DNA of 14,431 bases from Cyclostephanos tholiformis (Eukaryota > Bacillariophyta > Thalassiosirophyceae > Thalassiosirales > Thalassiosiraceae), in assembly GCA_036939975.1 (NCBI GenBank), contig JALLPB010000588.1:1-14431 (forward strand), written 5' to 3'. Below the pieces are notes generated by a model. That model ran no database searches, had not been told where the DNA came from, and saw only the letters and a list, made by a program, of their open reading frames with translations. The first letter of the stretch is position 1; the number at the start of each line of letters is the position of its first letter. Both the position numbers and the translations under genes were made by a program. Positions 7,099-14,431 of the stretch are shown here, in pieces.

Positions 7099-10000
7099 AT
7101 GAGTCGAATGAGGAAAATGAAAGTAAAAGCCTCGCCGCCTGCCGATGCAGTCAGTGACGACGTAACAGTGCAAGAAAGTGTTCACGAGAATGACGGCGAC
7201 ATGCAGATGAATTCCGCAGATGACGACATTCCGGAAATCCTTGACAAAGATACTGACGCCAATCACAATGATGACGGGGATGCAACTGCAGTGGTCGACA
7301 AACAGGTCAAAAAGAATGGCGAGAAAACTATCCATGCGAAGAAGCAGCAGCAAACAACTTCGACTACAACAAAAAAACAGGCTCCGATTCCATTCATGGA
7401 TACCTTTTTTCAACTATCCTCGGAGGAATCTCTGAACGATCGTTCGGTCGCCGCGCGCGATTTGATTCATCATTGCCTCCTAGATGAATGCGGCGTCAAT
7501 CATAAGGACGCTGCTTATGCGCTAACCCGCCTGATGAATGGACTGTGCACTGGTCGCGCTGCGAGTCGACAGGGATTCGCATCGTGCCTCTCTTCATTCC
7601 TTCGTGTGGTGTATTCTCCCTCGTTGAATAGTGATGATTGTAGTAGCAGCGCTTCTCTCGAAAGAATTTTGAAGGAGGATGCATATTCCAAACAGTTCGT
7701 GGAAGATTCAACGAAAGAAGATGCTTCTTGCAATGCCGCCGTGATTGTTCGTCACAAACTACTGTCAACCACTGCAGTTGAACCAACCAACAACAGTAAT
7801 GAAAAAGGTCAAAGGAAGAATCATTATGGTGGAAAGATGAAGGAAACTGAAAAACGAGATCATTCGTTTGGTAGATTGTTTGGTATCTTGGCCGTCGTTC
7901 GAAGTGGGATACTTGGGTTGAATGATTTTCCTTCAGAGGTGAGTACCGCAAACCCCTGCCTTTCATACTTGCACCATTCAAATGTTGAGAAATGCATATG
8001 CAATGATTGATGAACTACCCATAAACGTTTGCAGTAAAAGCTGATTGAGCTGAGTCTCATGGAGCGTATATAACTTCCTTGGATGTCTGAGCGTATTGCA
8101 ATCTCTATCCCAATACATGTCTTACAAGTGTTGCCAATGGTACTCATTTTAACAACTCATTTCACTTTTTTTCTCATTCCGACCGCTGAAATACCCAGGC
8201 TGTTAAAGGATATGCTAAAGACCTGATTGATCTATATAATTATAAGACTTGGATGAGAGAACCGGCTGCTCATGCTCTAATTGAACTCTTGTCATCGCTC
8301 GATACCGAGTCCAATCAAAATCTTATTGAACAAGTTGTAAACGATATCATCATTCCCACATTTCTACTCTCAAGAGCGAATATCGATGTGTCGAATGAAT
8401 CTCGAGCTCAATGGTTGCAGGAAATAACCCCGGAACAAGTTGCTGTCGTTTTGCACCTGCAAACCCCTCGAAAGTGTGCCATCAAATATAACCACCCACT
8501 TGATACTACTTTTGTTTCGCCTGAATCAATCCCAGCTCTCTCCGTGGCGTTTGCCTCGACCTCATGTGCCGTCTACCCTAGATGTCATATCGTCTGGAAC
8601 ACTCTATGGACGTATCTAACGGAGGAAACGAAGATTAAAGGTCACCGACAGCTACGAATGAATGAAGAGTTCCCATCGATCGTCAAAAAGATTGTTCAAC
8701 ATGTAGTCGTTGATGTTCTTCTGGGTAATGGGGAAGAGTGTACCACGTCAACTCATGAACGCCGCTCTCTGGCTCTTCAAATCGTCTGCGCTCTCAGTGG
8801 ATCATCTGATCGTAGAATTTCCCTGCCGCCAAGTCTCATCGGAAGTGTCCTCCGTCCGGATGTAATTACGGGTGTGTTCCTGAATGTTCTTTGTGCCAGT
8901 GGAGGAATCGGACAGAAAAGCTCCAAAATGGGTTGTGGTGTGGAACATTATCTTAAACCATTGACCTCTCAGGCGCTCGCTGACTTGACAGATCACTGCT
9001 GTGAAGAAGATGACATTGATCGCCGATTAGCTTTAGCCAAAGCATTTTTAGGTGCAGATCATCGGTTTGACACTAGGACCAAAACAAAAACAGTAAGCAA
9101 TCTATTGATGCTTGAGAGTAGTGTCTCCAAAATGACCGACGAGTCCAAGAGTAAACGACAAGTTATATGGCAGAAATATCTTTCTTTTTTGGAAGATGAG
9201 ATTGTTTCGGCGACAAGTTTGCACAATGCAACCGTCCGTATCGAACTTATGTATAGGGTGGCAAAGCTTGACCTCACCAAAGCTCCTGCCGATGCAGCCC
9301 GCAGAATACTTAGATTTTTTATGTCTGGCGCCTTCTTTGACTGCTCAAGTATGGACTCATTATATAGCACAAAGAAAGCTTTGTCAAAGAAAAAGAGGAA
9401 AGACAAGTCGAATCAAACATTGACAACTCCTCCTACCGAACTTTTATCGGGACTTCGCATAAAAGAAATCTTACATGCGAATGGAATGAAATCCATATCT
9501 CACCCCATCCGATCTATCATGTCTGCGAGGTTTTACTCCTTGGTAGCAGACTTAACTTCTTCTATCTATTCAAATAATCATGGAAGTAGACAGGGTAGTA
9601 GGCCTGAATCGATCTATCGAGCATTGTCTGAGATTTGCGACATTTCATCTCTCCTTGAGGCAAGTGGAGCCAAGAAGTTTCCATCTCAATATGCTAATTT
9701 AGACTCCGATGATACCTCAGACGTCGAGGACTCCATGGAAACTTCAAAGAAATGCATGCTTCAAGTCCAGGCAATCGCTAACGGGGCCTTAGTCGAGGAA
9801 TGTAATGACTCTGGCAATAAAGACATTTTACGTGCAAAAGCAGTATTTGCCACTGGATGCGCCGCACTCATGATGTCTCTTTATCTTCAACTGAATAACT
9901 GCGGTGCGCCAGACATAAATGGCGACGAGCAGGAAGAAGAAGAGGACGAAGACATAGTTGAATGTCTCCATGAATACATATCAGATTTAGCCGACTGTGT

Positions 10001-11769
10001 TGATGGATTCAACAAAATATTTGGGGGCGACTTCAGTTCCAAGAAGGATGAGAGCAAAGTAAATCCCTTAGCAAATATGGCTGGATTGCTAGTGAACATT
10101 CTATCTTCGCCAGTAGGAGGGGAAGACTCGAGGAAAACAGGGGCGTCAAAACTAACCAGGGAGACTGTAAAGGTGGCATGGTCTGGAATGCTATCAGCTG
10201 TCACTGGTTTGTGTGCAAACAACAAATCATTAAATAGCTTAGTCGATGAGGATGTCATGGTTATTTTAATTCAATCTATCTGTGGAGAGAAAGCAATGGG
10301 GGATGACGACAAGGATGTTGACAATGAATCTATTGCAGAAAGTAGCTCCTCTGAAGATGATTTGGGCGAGAGTGCTATTTTTGTCGATGCAGCAGTGGTC
10401 GGAGTGAATCTGGATGAAGTGAAAGATGATGATTCTGACGTTTCCAAGAGGAGCAACGAGATTAGTGAGAACAGCACTGATGTAGGTGGAGATGATGACG
10501 ACGACATCGAGCTTGATCCTGCGAAACTTGAAAACCTTCTGCTAGAGGATAGTGATGCCGAAATGAGTAGCAATGGGGTCAGCGGGATACTGGAACATCA
10601 TGCAGGAGCCGACAAGGCGCTTGGACAGCTCATCAAGTTGAAGCAAGAAGCTCGCAAAGCAGCTCAGATGGAGCGTGATCGCATTGATCTTTGCAATAGA
10701 TTGAGATGCGCTACCTTACTTGACTTGCTGTTTACACCATCGGTATTCAAGAGTGGCTGGCTGCCTGTTGAGGCGGTGCTAGGATCGATTGTTCCTATAC
10801 TGCGTTCTTACAAGGCCATCGCCAAGAGTATTCAAGTATCATCATCTGCAAATGCAAAGAAGTCTCTTGGTGAGAAGAATGCACTCCTCGACCGTCTGTC
10901 TGAATTGTTGAAGAATAAAATCTCCAAATTCCGTCAGATTGACGGATCAGGCGCAGGTGAGGTAGCACTCAAGGCATCATCTGATATAGTACAAGAAATG
11001 AATCGAAGCTTGAATGCATCACATTGTTCATGTTGTAGTGTGGCTTTAACCACAGCTCTAAGATGTATCCCTAATGCCCATGAAAGTGTAGCGGTCAAGG
11101 ATATATACAGCAAGGCAATCCATGACTGGAGCTCACGAAAGGCGACAAAGATACATTCTTGCGTATTTGATGATTTAATCAACCGAATGCCAAGGTATGT
11201 CATACTTCTATTGCTTTTGAATTGGCCTGTGTTTACACCTTTTAACCTTTAATATATATTTTTTCTATAGTCTGGCATCAGAAGTTCTGATTGAGCCCCT
11301 CATGGGTGCAGCAAGGGATGCTCATTCTCCCTTTTTGAAATGTGAATCAATCAAGCTTTTGTCCGCCATATACAAGCAGTCAAACAACGAAGAAAGCATG
11401 ACCGAGGAATCAAGAAGAAAGATGAAGAAAAAATGCAGTAAAGTCGCGGAAACATTGAAGAGTGCCTTGGGAGACTTGAACCTCCAGAGGTCCAAGCACA
11501 GAGATGAGGTACTTATCGCCACAAAATGCTTCGTTAACTTTCTGAAGGCTCAAGATGAAGGAATCTTAACTGAATTAGAACTCGTTTCATTGCAAGAAAC
11601 CCTGACAAAGGTTGCAGGAACCTGTAAGAGCGGAGGAATGAAGCAGCTGTGCGGACAAGTGTCACAGACGATAGCAAATGTAGCCTGGCGAGCTGACGAT
11701 GTAGAGCAGAAACCTAAACGCTCCAAAGAACCAAGGAGTAACAAGAAGCAAAAGAAGTCTAAAAAGTAG
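7099..11769 (+). CDS. POL5: DNA polymerase phi / MYBBP1A-POL5 homologue (three exons)
   Basis: Exons 7099-7938, 8199-11194 and 11271-11769 join to 4335 nt, 1444 residues. The junctions are GAG/GTGAGT...CCCAG/GCT (phase 0) and CAAG/GTATGT...CTATAG/T (phase 2), and both restore the frame. Residues 1-92 are acidic and polar. From about 93 comes the family N-terminal block: FMDTFFQLSSEESLNDRSVA, then YALTRLMNGLCTGRAASRQG (about 138-157) and a leucine-rich alpha-helical repeat body. Acidic tracts lie at about 853-865 (EQEEEEDED) and 987-1066 (SSSSEDD, DDDDDIELDPAKLENLLLED). The C-terminus is a basic nuclear/nucleolar tail (KPKRSKEPRSNKKQKKSKK). Despite the polymerase name, family members act as HEAT-like nucleolar proteins in rDNA transcription and ribosome biogenesis. 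At 1444 residues it is somewhat longer than the yeast and human proteins. The start is the first ATG; the in-frame GTG at 7087 is rejected. Intron 1 contains the U14 snoRNA. Confidence 0.92.
7999..8100 (+). ncRNA. SNORD14: Intronic box C/D snoRNA U14 (SNORD14 / snR128 homologue)
   Basis: It lies within the 260-nt first intron of POL5, on the same strand. Elements in order: terminal stem TGCAAT (7999-8004); box C UUGAUGA (8007-8013, one base off the RUGAUGA consensus); domain A CGTTTGCAGT (8026-8035), complementary with one G-U pair to 18S ACTGCGAACG near the rRNA 5' end; a possible box D' CTGA (8041-8044); domain B CTTCCTTGGATGT (8074-8086), a 13-nt perfect complement to the universal 18S stretch ACATCCAAGGAAG; box D CTGA (8087-8090); and closing stem ATTGCA (8095-8100). 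The fifth base upstream of box D pairs with the C of ACATC, the site U14 is known to methylate (C414 in yeast, C462 in human). Box C to box D is 84 nt. U14 is also needed for 18S processing through domain A. It presumably matures from the spliced intron. The rRNA sequences are recalled, not searched. Confidence 0.9.
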
Positions 11770-11979
11770 GCGGGGAACGCCCAGACTAGTTTTAATCTAA
11801 TACAATATAACGCTTTTAATGCTTCCAAATCCAAAGGTTTCTTGCTTCGATTGTGGCTTTCAGGCAGTATCAGCCATCGATTTGCTATTGAGCAGTATCA
11901 CACCGTGACTTAATATCATACTCAGATTTGTCTTTCTACTTTTGTTTCATCACACACATGACATTTCCCTTTTAGTAAA

Positions 11980-14149
11980 TCATGACAATTCTGACATCAA
12001 TTCACACAGCGCACTACCTTTGTCCTCACTTAATTCATCATATGTCCCTTCCTCCACAACTTTACCATCCTTCAAAACTATAATCAAGTCTGCAATCTGC
12101 AATGTAGATGCACGATGCGTAATAAGCAACAACCCCATAGACTTGCAATTATCGCCATTGCGGCAAGCATGCACTGCATCAGTGACAGCACTCTCCCCTT
12201 CAGCGTCTAATGCACTACTCGGTTCATCCAAAATGAGGACACAGGGTTTAGATACCAATGCACGCGCAAGAGCAAGGCGTTGGCGTTGACCCCCAGAGAG
12301 CCGCATGCCATTTCTCCCAACACGGAAGTTCAAGCCATCATCCAACTTGTCAATGAAATCATTGCAATTTGCGATTGTGAGTGCCTTCTTGATTTCTTCG
12401 TCAGAAGCATTTAGATTCGAGTACGAAACATTGCTCTTGATTGTAGCGTCAAAGAAGGCAGGATGCTGAGGCACGACTTGGATCAAAGATGTTTGAGACT
12501 CCCTGACTAATTCATTGAAATCTACTCCGCTTGGTTGAAGTGTGATTTTTCCATCTTGCGGAGTATATAAGCCGGCAATGACTGATGCTAATGACGTTTT
12601 GCCAGACCCATTCTTTCCCACAAGTGCAATAACTTTGCCTCGTTCAAGCCTGAGCGATACACTATCGAGAACAGTTGTTTTGGAGGAGCTCTTGTATGAG
12701 AACGAGACATTTTGAAGAATTATTGACTCCACTGATTCTGTATCAATAGGCTGTTTTTTGCCTTCGCTGCTTGATTTTGCATCAAGCGAGCCATCCATTA
12801 AACTGTAAACCCTATCTGCACTGACAAGACCCTGAGTCAGCTCTCCAAGCGCTTTGAAAACGCCTGAGGTGCCCAAGCCTAGCAAAAAGGAATATGTAGC
12901 AAAGGAAGTAAGTTCACCACTTGTCATGCGTCCAGTTGCCACGGCTGCCCCTCCCGCGTTGAACACCGTGTATAAAGCACCTCCAGTAGCTGCAAAGGTG
13001 AAGCCCATGAAAACGCCTTTGGCAGAATTGACTTTCCTGCCCAAACGGACGCATTCTTCCTGTAGCTGAACATATTTCTCCACCTCTTCCTCTTCTCTGT
13101 TGGCAAGCTTGACCGTCATAATATGGGTAATCCTCTCCTCCGCGAATGATGCAGCCTGCTCCGCACATTCTCTCTGTTTCGCTGTTGCCTTTTTGACAAA
13201 CTTATTCAATACTACCGCTGCCGCTCCTACCACTGGAACGATGCTGACCGAAATCCCAAAGAGTGATGGATTAAGTGAAATCATGTGATACGTGGCAAAC
13301 GCACAAGAGCTACAACTTCGCAAAATGTTGGCAAATACAGTTGTGACTGACTCCGATGCTTTGTTGCAATCTTCAGCGAGGATGGATCCAATAGCTCCAG
13401 GAGATGATGCCGATGTTTGATATGTAGGAACGGTCGCTGCATCTGATTGGTTATTACCATCCTTCGAGTTCTCACCCTCAGACTTGGCACCACCCCCAGC
13501 AACGAACCATTCCATATCACGATTTGTAAGCACAGCGCTAAATAGCTTGGTACGCAGTCGCTGTGCTATGTTGTCTTGTGCTCGATTAAGCATGGTCGTT
13601 CGTAAGAAAGACGCGAACCCCCCACCAATCACCACAATTGCAAGTGCCTTGGACGCGCTGCCTGAGTTGCCACTGTGTGAGCATATCTCATCTACGCCAC
13701 ACGACATATTTTTTAGTGAAGTACTTTTCTCATCCAGAAGCCTGCCAAGAAGCTTGGGGAGTGCTGATAGCACGCGTTGACAGTGAAAAATAAATATGAA
13801 ACGAGTTAGAAATGAACCATCGTCGGGGAGTGCAGCAAGTCACACGTCATCTACCTTGATTTGACAGCGCCGATGCCATCATAGCCAGTGTTCCCACCGC
13901 CAGGGATCGAATATCCGTGCTTGCCTCATCATTCAGACGAGCTTTCACATACTTCTTGCGCGACGCCTCCAGCGACTTGGCTTTCTTGGCAGAAGGCGCA
14001 TCTCCTTTGGTGGACATGTTTCTATCAAAGCCAGCTTCCTCCCGCGCAGTCCTCGAGCGTTTGTGCTTTGGTCTGAAAAGGCGGTCTACGATAGACCCGT
14101 TCTTTCTCCTGGTGATCTTTGCTTGGCTCGGTTGGATGTGCTCTGACAT
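11980..14149 (-). CDS. ABCB/TAP-like half ABC transporter (two exons)
   Basis: Exons 13855-14149 and 11980-13763, with a 91-nt GT-AG intron between them, join in phase to 2079 nt, 692 residues. Splicing creates the first membrane helix: LAVGTLAMMASALSNQ joined to ALPKLLGRLLDE, exactly the TM1 pattern of the family. Residues about 1-84 are a basic cytosolic extension. The membrane domain spans about 85-420, including FLRTTMLNRAQDNIAQRLRT after TM2. The ATPase domain has Walker A GKNGSGKT (481-488), Q-loop Q531, signature LSGGQ (587-591), Walker B VLILDE (607-612), D-loop SALD and switch His648, all intact, so it should hydrolyse ATP. With one membrane and one ATPase domain it must pair to work. 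A Gly/Ser/Asn-rich insert (about 186-225) lengthens the first intracellular loop. Substrate and membrane (ER, vacuole, mitochondrion) cannot be told; no clear mitochondrial presequence is seen. Confidence 0.92.
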
Positions 14150-14207
14150 GTTGCCCGTCGGTCCCGGACAATTAGGTAATTATTGTGCGGGTGCTCGCTA
14201 GATAATA

Positions 14208-14234
14208 TGTACCATACCTATGATGTGTACCATA
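14208..14234. repeat. Short direct repeat upstream of the ABC transporter gene
   Basis: The 9-mer TGTACCATA occurs at 14208-14216 and again at 14226-14234, 18 bp apart and about 60-85 bp upstream of the transporter ATG (14149, minus strand). It could be a paired regulator site or 5' UTR sequence. Nothing else recognisable is seen up to the window end. Confidence 0.35.
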
Positions 14235-14431
14235 TCTTAGCTGGACGGAGGGAACAAAAAATACCTATCGTACCTACTACTTAGGGAGGTAATTCATTTT
14301 TTGTGTGTGGTGAGGGGATGGGAGAGAAGCGGAAATAGAGTTAAAAACCAAATTAGATTGCCTTCTACTCTCCTTTCTTGTCAAATGAAAATTAATTAGC
14401 ATTATTTGTATTCTGTACGGAGTATTATGTT

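Noticed and set aside
11860..11955. Possible second box C/D snoRNA on the minus strand (GTGATGA near 11955, CTGA near 11873 and 11863, with AGACAAAT before another CTGA)
   Set aside because: The boxes are present but no closing stem is visible and the only rRNA complementarity I can recall is 8 nt. Short box matches like these are common by chance.

Overview
This is nuclear DNA from a photosynthetic stramenopile, most probably a diatom. The evidence is: short GT-AG introns (about 76-120 nt apart from one of 260 nt); a heat-shock-factor DNA-binding domain of the kind that is abundant in diatoms; a lumenal PsbP-like protein with a three-part plastid targeting leader and a phenylalanine after the predicted signal-peptide cut; and the remains of a fucoxanthin-chlorophyll/LHC-type protein with an ASAF-like motif. 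I cannot name the species.

Layout. 1-742: non-coding, with a complete ~200 bp TA-flanked inverted-repeat element (MITE, 163-359), then the 5' region of an HSF gene. 743-2011 (+): HSF transcription factor. 2238-3314 (-): a Duc1/DUF1769-family protein, convergent with the HSF. 3717-4201 (-): broken LHC/FCP-like sequence. 4414-5718 (+): five-exon PsbP-domain thylakoid-lumen protein, divergent from the LHC remnant. 5719-6279: gene-free, with one strong hairpin. 6280-6684 (up to 6997 in a spliced model) (-): small single-pass membrane protein of unknown function. 7099-11769 (+): three-exon POL5/MYBBP1A (DNA polymerase phi) homologue of 1444 residues. Its 260-nt first intron carries what I read as an intronic U14 (SNORD14) box C/D snoRNA. 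11980-14149 (-): two-exon ABCB/TAP-like half ABC transporter of 692 residues, convergent with POL5. 14150-14431: its upstream region, with a short direct repeat.

The most notable result is the U14 snoRNA inside POL5. Both classic U14 pairing elements are present: domain A, complementary to the 5' part of 18S rRNA, and domain B, 13 nt directly abutting box D and complementary to the universal 18S stretch ACATCCAAGGAAG. The host protein family acts in rDNA transcription and ribosome production in the nucleolus, so host and guest probably serve the same pathway. Otherwise the genes look like an ordinary mix of unrelated nuclear loci. Two neighbours (the LHC remnant and the PsbP-like gene) both concern the thylakoid and are divergently arranged. 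Exon structures were worked out by hand from splice consensus, reading-frame phase and family similarity recalled from knowledge; no search was run.
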